Source: an uncultured Clostridium sp.
GTDB lineage: Bacteria > Bacillota > Clostridia > TANB77 > CAG-508
Reading direction: 5' to 3'
Assembly: GCA_947571115.1 (NCBI GenBank)
Contig: CANOWW010000001.1
Coordinates: 1-64,000, forward strand
Length of the DNA: 64,000 nucleotides
Of this stretch, positions 25,666 to 35,016 are shown in pieces. The position numbers and the translations under genes are program-made. Under the pieces are notes generated by a model. That model was given only the letters and a program-made list of their open reading frames with translations. It ran no database searches and had not been told where the DNA came from. Position 1 is the first letter of the stretch. Each line of letters starts with the position of its first letter.

Positions 25666-26094
25666 TTAATCCAATCTCCACAACTGAAATTTACCAGTAA
25701 TTTCATCTACTTCTTTTGTATTTCCATAAATAATTGCACCCAAATATTCCAACTTGTCATTCTCTTTCGTATTGATTGCAGTAACTAATTCGTCATCTGT
25801 TCTTGTTTCCAACATCTCTTTTGGGTAATCTGCCACCAATAAATCAGGATTATTTTTAGCACGATCAATAGCTGCCTTTAACTTCCCTTGTTTTACTTTC
25901 GTAATAATAAAAGGGAATTGGCTGATTCCCAAATGATTTACACCAGATTTATCAGTTATCGTTGGTTTCCCCATAATCTCGCTATCTGAATATTTTCCAA
26001 TTGCTATAGCAAGATGTCCCATTACATTTAGCGCAACAGACGCCTCCACATTCGTGGCTAAAATTCCTACTATTTTTTTATCTTCATAATTCAT
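25666..26094 (-). CDS. DUF2000 family protein
   Basis: 142 residues, starting MNYEDKKIVGILATNVEASV after AAAGGAGATT. Matches the DUF2000 family, which has a peptidyl-tRNA hydrolase-like fold; conserved segments ALNVMGHLAIAIGKY and the mid-protein HLGISQFPFIITKVKQGKL are visible. Biochemical role is not established. Upstream of the Nudix gene and downstream of a 30-codon frame. Confidence 0.75.
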   Translation of the reverse strand: MNYEDKKIVGILATNVEASVALNVMGHLAIAIGKYSDSEIMGKPTITDKSGVNHLGISQFPFIITKVKQGKLKAAIDRAKNNPDLLVADYPKEMLETRTDDELVTAINTKENDKLEYLGAIIYGNTKEVDEITGKFQLWRLD

Positions 26095-26119
26095 ATTTTT
26101 AATCTCCTTTATTTAATTT

Positions 26120-26212
26120 TTAATTTTCAAACAAAGGAGAAACAACATTTTCAAGCACTTCTATTTTTGCCCATAATTCTCCGCCATGCATTTTCCTAGC
26201 ATATCTTGGCAT
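26120..26212 (-). CDS. Possible 30-residue peptide
   Basis: ATG 26212 has a strong TAGGAGGTTC ribosome site and the frame ends with TAA at 26120-26122, followed by the ribosome site of the DUF2000 gene. The peptide MPRYARKMHGGELWAKIEVL plus a short tail is basic then acidic. It may be a leader peptide, or a leftover N-terminus of a lost gene. No family recognised. Confidence 0.35.
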   Translation of the reverse strand: MPRYARKMHGGELWAKIEVLENVVSPLFEN

Positions 26213-26436
26213 TTGGAACCTCCTAACCATAAAACTAATTCTTACTTTATTATATTCTATTTTTCTTCAAAAGTCAAACCATTCTTAACAATGACAATTC
26301 CTAAAATCCATTTTAAGCTCTTTTTTCTAAAAAATCGAATTTTAGGCATTTTCCAGTGATTTTTCCACTGCCATTATTCCCATACAAAACCGTAATTGGC
26401 TGAAAAATAAAAAATATCTGTCCCTTTTTTGACAAA

Positions 26437-26470
26437 AAAACTACTCATAATTTCTTACAAGTAGTTTTTC
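26437..26470 (-). terminator. Terminator of the SDR gene
   Basis: Arms AAAACTACT and AAGTAGTTTT (plus-strand reading) with T-run on the minus strand. The remaining 26222-26436 shows no further feature. Confidence 0.6.
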
Positions 26471-26484
26471 CCTTTCACTTATTC

Positions 26485-27159
26485 TTAATTATAGATATGT
26501 TTGATGCCCAAATCCATAATCACAACATCATCATCTTGGTCCACCATAAACTTAACAGCTTTTGCTGCTGTGCTTACTTTAAGGGCATTTGTCAGATCCT
26601 TATCTGGCAAGCCATTCTTAGCAAATAAACCAGTTTGAATGGTTCCTGGATAAAATCCCTGCACACGGATTCCTTGGGGCAAAAGCTCACTTTGCATTGC
26701 TTTTGTAAAACCAGTAATCGCCCACTTAGAAGCTGTATAAACTGAATAATCTGCTTTCCAATTGACACCTGCCGTAGAATCTACATTAATAATCAAACCA
26801 CTTTTCTGTTTTTTCATATAAGGCACAACTGCTTTCGTCATATAGATAACACCTTTTACATTAATGTCAATCACTTGACTAATTTTAGCAAAGTCGTTAT
26901 CTTCCAACTTACCGACAATCCATGTCCCTGCATTGTTAATCAAACAATCAATTTTGCCATATTTTTCATAAATCTGAGCAATCGTGTTTTCCACTTGCTG
27001 CGGATTTGTAACATCACAAACATGGTAATCAAAACCGCTATCCCTTAGTGTTTCTTCTGTCCTTCCTAGAACAATAACCGTATTTTCTTTTGACAATAGT
27101 TTGGCAGTCTCTAAGCCTAGTCCTTCACTGCCACCAGTAATTACAATAATTTTATTCAT
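26485..27159 (-). CDS. Short-chain dehydrogenase/reductase
   Basis: 224 residues from ATG 27159 after AAGGAGAAA. Classical SDR: N-terminal TGGSEGLG cofactor loop, NNAG (LINNAGTWIVG), catalytic Ser in NVDSTAGVN, and the YTASK motif (Tyr and Lys) at about residue 150. NAD(P)-dependent oxidoreductase of unknown substrate. Stands alone with its own terminator. Confidence 0.88.
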   Translation of the reverse strand: MNKIIVITGGSEGLGLETAKLLSKENTVIVLGRTEETLRDSGFDYHVCDVTNPQQVENTIAQIYEKYGKIDCLINNAGTWIVGKLEDNDFAKISQVIDINVKGVIYMTKAVVPYMKKQKSGLIINVDSTAGVNWKADYSVYTASKWAITGFTKAMQSELLPQGIRVQGFYPGTIQTGLFAKNGLPDKDLTNALKVSTAAKAVKFMVDQDDDVVIMDLGIKHIYN

Positions 27160-27316
27160 AATTTTTCTCCTTCTATTTATTTTTATATGATATATCACAA
27201 ATTCAAGTAAAAGTCAAGCAAAATTTTCCGAACATTTTTTCTAAAAACTCTTGACATTTTTTTCAAAATCTTATAAAATAACACAAACAAAAGTTTTTAT
27301 TTTGGAGGTAGTAAAA

Positions 27317-28015
27317 ATGAGCACTTTAAGCGCTACAAATGATGTTATCACATATACGGTTGACCAAACTTCAAATTCTAGTCTCTACATCTCCATTCAC
27401 AATGGCGAAGTCATTGTAAAAGCTCCCACTTACTACACGCAAAAACAAATCCAATCTGTGGTTGAACAAAAGAAAAATTGGATTTTAAAACATCTCAAAG
27501 AATATATTGAAGCCGAAAATATTCGTACCCAAAAAGTCAATCAAAAACCAATTTCCATTTTAGGCAAACCCTATGACATCCTTTTAAAATACGAAGCCAC
27601 CAAAAATCCAACTTTAAATCTTCTTAATAAATATGTAGAAATTATTTTGCCAGCCAAATATATTGATTTAGATAAAACCAAAATCATCCATGCCACCATC
27701 GCCAAAATGTACACTTCCCTTGCCAAAGATCACATTGAAAATATGATGGAAGACATTCGACACCAACTAGGCTTTGCCCCCGAGGATTTCAAGATACAAG
27801 ATTTGGGAGATTTGCTTGCTAAATGTTCCAATGGCATCATTACTATCCATCCTTGTATTATGCAATATTCTAGAGAAATCATACGTTTTGTCATCACACA
27901 CGAATTCTGTCATTTAAAATACAAAAATCATACCAAAAGTTTTTATGAACTCATGGAAAAACACATCTTTAATTATGAAGAAATCGCAAAACAAACAAAA
28001 AATTTAAAATTTTAG
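27317..28015 (+). CDS. YgjP-like metallopeptidase (WLM / DUF45 type)
   Basis: 232 residues from ATG 27317 after TTTGGAGGT. The N-terminal half is beta-rich and includes QKKNWILKHLKEY. The zinc motif is VITHEFCHLKYKNHTKSFYE (HExxH near residue 200), with a downstream Glu/Asn-rich end. This is the YgjP/UTP pyrophosphatase-associated metallopeptidase family. In canonical members SP-x-KWGSC precedes the zinc motif; here the equivalent region reads KIQDLGDLLAKCSNG, so it is diverged. Function unknown. Confidence 0.75.
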   Translation: MSTLSATNDVITYTVDQTSNSSLYISIHNGEVIVKAPTYYTQKQIQSVVEQKKNWILKHLKEYIEAENIRTQKVNQKPISILGKPYDILLKYEATKNPTLNLLNKYVEIILPAKYIDLDKTKIIHATIAKMYTSLAKDHIENMMEDIRHQLGFAPEDFKIQDLGDLLAKCSNGIITIHPCIMQYSREIIRFVITHEFCHLKYKNHTKSFYELMEKHIFNYEEIAKQTKNLKF

Positions 28016-28105
28016 ATTTTTTTATACAATTTTCACGAAATAGACACAATTCTAGTTTATAATTTTATATTATATAATAAAATATTTGATTTTAAGGAGG
28101 ATATT

Positions 28106-29944
28106 ATGTGTGGAATTGTTGGCTACATAGGCAACCAAAAAGCGGAGCCAATTTTAATTGAAGGACTTTCAAAACTAGAATACAGAGGGTATGACTCTGC
28201 TGGTCTTACCATTTTAGAAAAAGAAAATTTTAAAACCATTAAAAATAAAGGAAGGGTAAAAGAATTATCTGAAATTACCAATCGAGAAAATTTAGCGGGA
28301 ACCATTGGAATTGCCCATACTCGTTGGGCAACACATGGAAAACCATCTTCTACAAATTCTCACCCACATAACGATAATTCTAACACTTTTTCTGTTGTTC
28401 ATAATGGCATTATCGAAAATTACCAAGAGCTTAGAAAATTTTTAAGTGAAAATGGTTATCATTTTTTGTCAGAAACTGATACAGAAGTCATTCCAAACCT
28501 AATCCACTATTATTTTTCTAACGAAAACGATAACTCTCAAAATGGCTTTTTAAAAGCTGTCAATCGCGCCACAAAGGATTTAAAAGGAAGTTTTGCTATT
28601 GGTGTGCTTTGTACGCATTTTCCAGATATTATGATTACTGTCAAAAAAGACAGTCCTCTTGTTATTGGCAAAGGTAACGGAGAAAACTTCATCAGTTCAG
28701 ACATTCCTGCTTATCTTGCTTTTACACATCAATTTTACTTTTTGAAAGACAACGAATTTGCTATCATTTCCAAAAACGCCATTGATTTTTATGACAAAGA
28801 ATTAACAAAAATTGAAAAAGAAATTTCTCAAATTGACTGGGACGCTACTTCTGCTGAAAAAAATGGTTACGAAGATTTCATGTTAAAAGAAATCCACGAA
28901 CAACCAAACGCTATCCGTGAAACCATTGGAAATCACTTGAGTTTAAGTGCTCCTTGCAAATTTAGTGAACTAAATTTTAGCAAAGAATTTTTGAACCAAA
29001 TTCATAAAATTTATATTGTTGCTTGCGGAACTGCAATGTATGCTGGACTTACTGCCAAAACGTTACTTGAAAACATTTGTGAAATCAACACAGAAGTAGA
29101 TGTTGCCTCTGAATTTCGATACCGAAACCCATTGATTGACAAAAATACATTATGTATCTTTATCACGCAGTCTGGCGAAACCGCTGATACCATCGCCGCC
29201 CTAAAACTTGCTAAAGCAAAAGGTGCTACAACTTTGGCTGTATCAAACGTTGAAGGAAGCTCTATTACACGAGAAGCCGACTTTGTAACCTACACTCATG
29301 CTGGTCCTGAAATTGCAGTTGCTTCCACAAAAGCCTATACTTCCCAAATTACTTTGCTTAGCATTTTAGTGATTTATTTTGCAGAAATTTTAGGAAAAGA
29401 TAAAAAACTTCTAGAAGAACTAAAAAAATCAATTTTAGAATTACCTGCAAAAGCAGAACAATTATTGTCTGACATTACAGAAATCAAAGAATTCGCCCAT
29501 GAAGTATATCAAGTAAAAGATGTTTTCTTCCTTGGCAGAGGTTTAGATTATAATAGCAGCGTGGAAGGCTCTCTAAAGCTAAAAGAAATTTCCTACATTC
29601 ACTCAGAAGCATTTTACAGTGGAGAATTAAAACATGGACCAATTGCTTTGATTGAAAAAGATACTTTGGTTGTTTCTGTTTTGACGGTTGCAGACTTAAT
29701 AGATAAATCCATTAGTAATATTCAGGAAGTCATTACACGTGGCGCAAAAACTTTGATTATTACAGACAAAAATCTAGAAAACTTTAATTTTACAAAAATC
29801 ATCAAAGTGCCTGAAACCAACAAGTTCTTAACCCCAATTTTATCGATTCTTCCACTTCAATTATTTGCTTACTTCATTTCAAAAGAAAAAGGATTAGACG
29901 TCGATAAACCACGAAATTTAGCAAAATCCGTTACCGTTGAGTAA
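28106..29944 (+). CDS. glmS: Glutamine-fructose-6-phosphate aminotransferase
   Basis: 612 residues, ATG 28106 after TAAGGAGGA. N-terminal glutaminase has the nucleophile Cys2 (MCGIVGYIG), with HTRWATHG and HNGIIENY. Two SIS isomerase domains follow (ITQSGETADTIAAL at about residue 350; the C-terminal end DKPRNLAKSVTVE is the family signature). It makes glucosamine-6-phosphate for peptidoglycan. Only 90 bp separate it from the previous gene, and I see no glmS ribozyme there. Confidence 0.96.
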   Translation: MCGIVGYIGNQKAEPILIEGLSKLEYRGYDSAGLTILEKENFKTIKNKGRVKELSEITNRENLAGTIGIAHTRWATHGKPSSTNSHPHNDNSNTFSVVHNGIIENYQELRKFLSENGYHFLSETDTEVIPNLIHYYFSNENDNSQNGFLKAVNRATKDLKGSFAIGVLCTHFPDIMITVKKDSPLVIGKGNGENFISSDIPAYLAFTHQFYFLKDNEFAIISKNAIDFYDKELTKIEKEISQIDWDATSAEKNGYEDFMLKEIHEQPNAIRETIGNHLSLSAPCKFSELNFSKEFLNQIHKIYIVACGTAMYAGLTAKTLLENICEINTEVDVASEFRYRNPLIDKNTLCIFITQSGETADTIAALKLAKAKGATTLAVSNVEGSSITREADFVTYTHAGPEIAVASTKAYTSQITLLSILVIYFAEILGKDKKLLEELKKSILELPAKAEQLLSDITEIKEFAHEVYQVKDVFFLGRGLDYNSSVEGSLKLKEISYIHSEAFYSGELKHGPIALIEKDTLVVSVLTVADLIDKSISNIQEVITRGAKTLIITDKNLENFNFTKIIKVPETNKFLTPILSILPLQLFAYFISKEKGLDVDKPRNLAKSVTVE

Positions 29945-29963
29945 AAAATAATGTGCTAAATAG

Positions 29964-30014
29964 AAAAAAGTAAACGCCTACAGTTCTCAAACTTGTAGAC
30001 GTTACTTTTTTTAT
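29964..30014 (+). terminator. glmS terminator
   Basis: Long stem (AAAAAAGTAAACGCCTACA paired with TGTAGACGTTACTTTTTT) followed by T-run. Confidence 0.8.
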
Positions 30015-30104
30015 TTTTAAATTTGACATCCTCTTACTTTTATGTTATAATAATTACGTAAACAATTTTATCATATTCCATGCTATTAAAGGAGGCATTT
30101 GCAT

Positions 30105-30770
30105 ATGAACATAAAAAAATTAGCACAACTGGGAATTTTCAAACCTTCCCTTACCGAACAACATGCCATTGACTTTTTAGAAAAACTTTCTTTTGGCACA
30201 ATAAAATCCATCGGTATCAGCACTGCTGGGTACTTTGAAGGATTTTGGGCGGAACGTGGAAAAAAAGTAACTGCGACAACATTAGATAAAAAAGGTATGG
30301 AATATACAAAAAATCTTCTAAATGGAATAGGAAATTTAACATTCCATATCGAAGATATTACACAAAACATGCCTGAGGAAAACTGCACATACGATGTGTT
30401 ATATTCTCGTTTATGCTTACATTATATTTCAGATATAGAACTAAAAAGGGCACTATCGGAATGCTATCGCGTCTTGAAAACAGACGGACACATTATTATT
30501 GTAGTCAAATCCTTACATGACTGGACAGCTAAAACAGATGGTGCCTATTACGAACCAGAAACGGGATTCACTTACACTCCAGCCATTAAAAGGTATTCTA
30601 AAATCTCAAGAAGGCTACACAGTCTTCAATCTATCACAGAAGCATTAACTGCTGCTGGTTTTAAGGTTCAATATTCCAATGAACTTACTGAAACTATTTA
30701 TGAGGATTATGAAAGAACAGTAATTGAAACACCCGATGCAACCGTTATAGAAGTATATGGTACAAAATAA
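30105..30770 (+). CDS. SAM-dependent methyltransferase
   Basis: 221 residues from ATG 30105 after AAAGGAGG; a TTG two codons earlier is less likely. Class I Rossmann methyltransferase: motif I region IGISTAGYFEGFWAERG, an acidic VTATTLDKKG, motif post-I DVLYSRLCLHYI, and CYRVLKTDGHIIIVV. The N-terminal LAQLGIFKPSLTEQHAIDF is unlike UbiE. Substrate unknown. Solitary with its own terminator. Confidence 0.8.
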   Translation: MNIKKLAQLGIFKPSLTEQHAIDFLEKLSFGTIKSIGISTAGYFEGFWAERGKKVTATTLDKKGMEYTKNLLNGIGNLTFHIEDITQNMPEENCTYDVLYSRLCLHYISDIELKRALSECYRVLKTDGHIIIVVKSLHDWTAKTDGAYYEPETGFTYTPAIKRYSKISRRLHSLQSITEALTAAGFKVQYSNELTETIYEDYERTVIETPDATVIEVYGTK

Positions 30771-30782
30771 GACATGTTTTGG

Positions 30783-30812
30783 AACGTGGATTTTGCAATG
30801 CAAAACCACGTT
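30783..30812 (+). terminator. Methyltransferase terminator
   Basis: Near-perfect stem AACGTGG-A-TTTTGCA / TGCAAAA-CCACGTT with a one-base loop, followed by T-rich sequence. Confidence 0.7.
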
Positions 30813-30829
30813 TCTATATAAAAAAGCCC

Positions 30830-31051
30830 AAAAAAATTACCCCACGTCTAGCCGTAAGATGCTAAATTTTTATGGACCTGTACTCACACAGGTGGGTGTT
30901 CTCCTAAATACTCCTGGGTTTCTTGAAGGATTTCTCGTTCAAGCATACACGCCATATTCAGAGCCGAACTCCCTTATCCAAAACTTGTAGGTTCTAAAAA
31001 TTCAGTCTACACGTACTTCGTAGGGTATCTTATTTAATTTTCTTTGTTGTT
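30830..31051 (-). ncRNA. Abundant-type structured RNA, 6S-like or raiA-like
   Basis: A minus-strand transcript of about 215 nt is defined by a near-consensus promoter (31058-31086) and a terminal U-run (AATTTTTTT at about 30835). The ends pair (ACCCTACG near 31030 with CGTGGGGT near 30840), and internal hairpins are strong (CTTGAA...TTCAAG; ACCTGT...ACAGGT). It encodes no protein. Length, closed ends and the conserved look of segments such as GGAGAACACCCACCTG and TACGGCTAGACGTGGGG fit a housekeeping RNA of Clostridia: 6S RNA or the raiA-motif RNA. I cannot decide between them without a covariance search. Confidence 0.6.
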
Positions 31052-31057
31052 AATTAT

Positions 31058-31086
31058 ATTATAGCACATTTTTTGAAAATTTGCAA
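31058..31086 (-). promoter_or_regulatory. Promoter of the structured RNA
   Basis: TTGCAA (31086-31081), exactly 17 bp, TATAAT (31063-31058) on the minus strand. The rest of 31087-31255 is the AT-rich upstream region of pflB. Confidence 0.7.
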
Positions 31087-31255
31087 CTTTATCTAAAGAA
31101 ATTAGAAGCATCTAGCAATATTTAAAGGCGTTTTTTTTTAGTTTTTCTCACTTTATCTCATTTTTTAATATTTCTTTTCTACTTGACAAATTTGAAAAAA
31201 TTTTCTAGACTAATAAAGGATTATTAGGAAAAAATATTGTTAGGAGGAAAAATAA

Positions 31256-33490
31256 ATGGATTTTAAAGAATGGAACAATTTTGAACCAGGCGACTGGACA
31301 AAAGAAATTAATGTTAGAAATTTTATTCAATTGAACTATACTCCCTATGAAGGCGATGCTTCTTTCTTAGCAGACGCAACCGATAGAACGCGTAAATTGT
31401 GGGATATAGTTCTTGATTTATATAAGAAGGAAAAAGAAAACGGTGGTGTTTTGGAAATTTCAAATGACATCGCCTCTACGATAACTAGCCATGAGGCTGG
31501 CTATATTGATAAAGATTTAGAGCAAATTGTTGGACTGCAAACCGAAAAACCTTTGAAACGCGCCATTATGCCAAATGGCGGCATTCGTATTGTGGAAAAA
31601 TCTTGCGAAGCCTACAACGAAAAAGTTTCTGAAAAAATCGAAGACATTTATCACAATTATCGTCGTAGCCACAATGATGGTGTTTTCACAAGCTACACAC
31701 CTGACATCCGCGCTGCTCGTAGCTCTCATTTGATTACTGGCTTGCCAGACGGTTATGGCCGTGGGCGTATCATTGGGGATTACAGACGTGTTGCGCTTTA
31801 TGGCGTAGATGCCCTAATCAATGAAAAAAAAGAAGAATTTACCAACTGTGTTTCTTCTGATTTCACAGAAGAAATCATTCGTGAACGCGAAGAAATTCAT
31901 GACCAAATTGGTGCCCTAGAAGAATTGAAAAAAATGGCTGAAAAATATGGTTTTGATATTTCTCGCCCAGCTGCCAACGCTAAAGAAGCTGTTCAATGGC
32001 TATATTTTGCGTATCTTGGAACTACCAAACAACAAAACGGTGCTGCTATGAGTTTAGGTCGCACCTCTACTTTCTTGGATATTTACTTTGAAAGGGATTT
32101 GAAAAATGGTACTTTAACCGAAACAGAAGCACAAGAAATTATGGACCATTTTGTCATGAAATTGCGTATTATCCGCTTCCTACGTACACCTGAGTATGAC
32201 CAATTATTCAGTGGCGACCCAGTTTGGGTCACAGAAAGTATTGCTGGTCAAGGAATTGATGGTCGTACTTTAGTGACCAAAAATTCTTTCCGAGTTTTGC
32301 ATACGCTTGAAACCATCGGACCTGCTCCGGAACCAAATTTGACTGTCCTTTGGTCTGTTCATTTGCCACAAGGTTTCAAAGATTACACTGCCAATATGTC
32401 CATCAAAACCAGCTCCATCCAATATGAAAACGACGATTTAATGCGTGAATATTGGGGCGACGACTACGGAATTGCTTGTTGCGTAAGTGCTATGAGAATT
32501 GGTAAACAAATGCAGTTTTTCGGGGCTCGTGCAAACCTTGCCAAAACACTATTATACGCCATCAACGGTGGGCGTGACGAAATTTCTGGCAAACAAATTA
32601 CCGAAAAATTTGAGCCTGTCTCTTCTGAGTATTTGAACTATGATGAAGTATGGCAAAAATTTGACCAAATGATGGATTGGGTTGCTAAAACGTATATCAA
32701 GGCACTTAATATCATCCATTATATGCATGATAAATACTGTTACGAAAGTTTGGCAATGGCGCTTCACGACCGTGAAATTCTTCGTACCATGGCATGCGGA
32801 ATTGCTGGACTTTCCATTGTTGCAGATGCATTCTCTGCGATGAAATATGCTAAAGTCAAAGTACTTCGTGACGAAACAGGTCTTGCAGTGGATTATCAAA
32901 TTGAAGGCGATTTTCCAAAATACGGAAATGACGATGACCGCGTGGATAGTATTGCAGTTGAAATTTCAAAAAGGTTTATGGATAAATTACGCGGGCAAAA
33001 AACGTATCGTCATTCAAAACCTACGATGTCAATTTTGACAATTACTTCTAATGTTGTTTATGGAAAAGCAACCGGAAGCACACCTGACGGAAGACGCAGC
33101 GGCGAGCCATTTGGTCCCGGTGCCAACCCAATTCATGGTCGTGATACCAATGGTGCGATTGCAGTGCTAAATACCATCGCAAAATTGCCTTACAAACACG
33201 CTGAAGATGGCATTTCTTACACTTTTGCCATTACCCCAAATACACTTGGAAAAGACGAACAAACACGTATTAACAACCTTGTTTCTTTGTTAGATGGGTA
33301 TTTCGTGCAGCACAGTCATCACGTGAATATTAATGTTTTTGATCGAAATTTATTAGAAGATGCGATGGAACACCCTGAAAAATATCCTCAACTTACGATT
33401 CGTGTTTCTGGCTATGCAGTTAATTTCACAAAATTAACGCGTGAGCAACAATTAGATGTTATCCATCGTACCATTCATGAAAGAATATAA
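31256..33490 (+). CDS. pflB: Formate C-acetyltransferase (pyruvate formate-lyase)
   Basis: 744 residues, ATG 31256 after AGGAGGAA. Catalytic Cys408-Cys409 pair in GIACCVSAM, and the glycyl-radical site Gly719 in RVSGYAVNF near the C-terminus. Converts pyruvate and CoA to acetyl-CoA and formate under anaerobiosis. Followed after about 60 bp by its activating enzyme, so the standard pflBA pair. A short GC-rich hairpin lies between the two. Confidence 0.97.
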   Translation: MDFKEWNNFEPGDWTKEINVRNFIQLNYTPYEGDASFLADATDRTRKLWDIVLDLYKKEKENGGVLEISNDIASTITSHEAGYIDKDLEQIVGLQTEKPLKRAIMPNGGIRIVEKSCEAYNEKVSEKIEDIYHNYRRSHNDGVFTSYTPDIRAARSSHLITGLPDGYGRGRIIGDYRRVALYGVDALINEKKEEFTNCVSSDFTEEIIREREEIHDQIGALEELKKMAEKYGFDISRPAANAKEAVQWLYFAYLGTTKQQNGAAMSLGRTSTFLDIYFERDLKNGTLTETEAQEIMDHFVMKLRIIRFLRTPEYDQLFSGDPVWVTESIAGQGIDGRTLVTKNSFRVLHTLETIGPAPEPNLTVLWSVHLPQGFKDYTANMSIKTSSIQYENDDLMREYWGDDYGIACCVSAMRIGKQMQFFGARANLAKTLLYAINGGRDEISGKQITEKFEPVSSEYLNYDEVWQKFDQMMDWVAKTYIKALNIIHYMHDKYCYESLAMALHDREILRTMACGIAGLSIVADAFSAMKYAKVKVLRDETGLAVDYQIEGDFPKYGNDDDRVDSIAVEISKRFMDKLRGQKTYRHSKPTMSILTITSNVVYGKATGSTPDGRRSGEPFGPGANPIHGRDTNGAIAVLNTIAKLPYKHAEDGISYTFAITPNTLGKDEQTRINNLVSLLDGYFVQHSHHVNINVFDRNLLEDAMEHPEKYPQLTIRVSGYAVNFTKLTREQQLDVIHRTIHERI

Positions 33491-33503
33491 TTTTACAAAC
33501 TAA

Positions 33504-33523
33504 GGGCACGGTACTCCGTGCCC
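33504..33523. repeat. GC-rich 20-bp hairpin between pflB and pflA
   Basis: GGGCACGG-TACT-CCGTGCCC, perfect 8-bp arms, followed by CCTAC. Much more GC-rich than its surroundings and without a T-run; it resembles REP-type repeats. It may set the pflB to pflA expression ratio. Confidence 0.6.
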
Positions 33524-33552
33524 CTACTACAATTCTATAGAAAGGAAGCAAA

Positions 33553-34272
33553 ATGGAAAATTTAATAGGAAGAATTCATTCATTTGAAACATTTGGCACC
33601 GTTGATGGTCCTGGTATACGATTTGTGATTTTTATGCAGGGCTGTCATTTAAAATGTAAATATTGCCATAATCGTGATACTTGGGAACTCAATCATGGAA
33701 CCGAATATTCGCTAGAAGAAGTTTTTCAAAAAGCAGTTCGCTTAAAACCGTATATGAATACCTCACATGGTGGCGTAACCGTTTCTGGTGGCGAACCCCT
33801 TTTGCAAGCTGAATTTGTAACAGCACTTTTTCAAAAACTGCAAGAGCAAAACATTCACACTGCCCTAGATACTTCTGGAAATTTGCCGATTTCTGAAAAA
33901 ATCATCGAGGTTCTAAAATTTACGGATTTGGTTCTGCTTGACATTAAGCATATTGATAATCAAAAAGCAATTGATTTAACTGGTGTGCCGAATACACATA
34001 CTTTAAAGTTTGCTGAATTTTTAAGTGAAAACGGAATTCCTATGTGGATTCGACAGGTCTTGGTTCCCGGTTTTACAGATGATGAAGAAGATTTGAAAAA
34101 GTTAAAACATTTTATTGACTCTTTAAAAACAGTCAAAAAAGTAGAACTTTTGCCTTATCATAATTTAGGGCAATTTAAGTGGGAACAACTGGGAGAAAAA
34201 TATGAACTCGAAAATGTTCTTCCCCCAACTGCGGAGCAAATTGAAAAAGCCAAAAGCATTTTACAGCTTTAG
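33553..34272 (+). CDS. pflA: Pyruvate formate-lyase activating enzyme
   Basis: 239 residues, ATG 33553 after GAAAGGAAG. Radical-SAM motif CxxxCxxC as GCHLKCKYCHN (Cys31, 35, 38), the GGEPLL loop (VSGGEPLLQAEF), and DIKHID. It installs the glycyl radical on PflB. The 3' end overlaps the convergent membrane-protein gene by 12 bp. Confidence 0.96.
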   Translation: MENLIGRIHSFETFGTVDGPGIRFVIFMQGCHLKCKYCHNRDTWELNHGTEYSLEEVFQKAVRLKPYMNTSHGGVTVSGGEPLLQAEFVTALFQKLQEQNIHTALDTSGNLPISEKIIEVLKFTDLVLLDIKHIDNQKAIDLTGVPNTHTLKFAEFLSENGIPMWIRQVLVPGFTDDEEDLKKLKHFIDSLKTVKKVELLPYHNLGQFKWEQLGEKYELENVLPPTAEQIEKAKSILQL

Positions 34273-35004
34273 GCTTCTTCCTCCATTTAATTTATTTTCT
34301 GATATGGTTTTGTAAATCGTTTTTTGACTATTAAATATAGCATACAAAAATGTTGTGACAAAAAAAGATACTATCATACCAATACTTCCTGCCATTGCTA
34401 CTACTATCATTTCTTTTGTCATTGTATGCGTTCCTAAAAATAGCATTCCTATGCCACTGCATCCTAAAAAAACAATATTCAGCATACCTAATACATTGTG
34501 GCTTGCTATTTTGATGCCACTTTGAAACATTTTTTTCCAATACATATCTTCTGTTTTCTTTTTTATTTCTTCCAAATTTCGGATACTATCAAAACATATA
34601 TAAAAACTGATTCCCAAAACAGCTATTAATATTGCTTGATAGGAAAATTCCAGCTCTAGAATATGCCATTGTTTTGCTAAAATCAATAGCAGAACACTTA
34701 CGCTCATACCAGAAACTGTGCCAATTCCTAAAAATAATATTTTTCGGTCAAAACCAATTTTTCGCAATACATAAATCATATTCGCTCCAAACACAATCCA
34801 AAGCCATATTGAATATTGATTTTGCTCTTCTTGCACCGCTGCTTGTTCTTCTACAATATCCTCAAATTCCAAATCGTCAGGATGAATTTCATCAAAAATT
34901 TCGTCTTCCCCCTCTAACATCATTTCGCCCTCTGTCGCATACAAATTCAAACAAACACTTATCATTAGTACAAATGCCATGAAACCAATTTGCATTTTCC
35001 TCAT
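34261..35004 (-). CDS. Secreted-type membrane protein, unknown
   Basis: 247 residues from ATG 35004 after AGGAGGG. Signal peptide at residues 1-24 (GFMAFVLMISVCLNLYATEG), a very acidic segment (residues 25-60, with GEDEIFDEIHPDD), then about five hydrophobic helices (SIWLWIVFGANMIYVL, ILFLGIGTVSGMSVSVLLLI, AILIAVLGISFYICF, VLGMLNIVFLGCSGIGMLF, IVVAMAGSIGMIVSFFV). No known family. Immediately downstream of the DUF3298-like gene, so probably the same operon. Confidence 0.65.
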   Translation of the reverse strand: MRKMQIGFMAFVLMISVCLNLYATEGEMMLEGEDEIFDEIHPDDLEFEDIVEEQAAVQEEQNQYSIWLWIVFGANMIYVLRKIGFDRKILFLGIGTVSGMSVSVLLLILAKQWHILELEFSYQAILIAVLGISFYICFDSIRNLEEIKKKTEDMYWKKMFQSGIKIASHNVLGMLNIVFLGCSGIGMLFLGTHTMTKEMIVVAMAGSIGMIVSFFVTTFLYAIFNSQKTIYKTISENKLNGGRSLKL

Positions 35005-35016
35005 CACTTTGCCCTC

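Noticed and set aside
28016..28105. A glmS ribozyme before glmS.
   Set aside because: Only 90 AT-rich bases separate the genes and no ribozyme core is visible.
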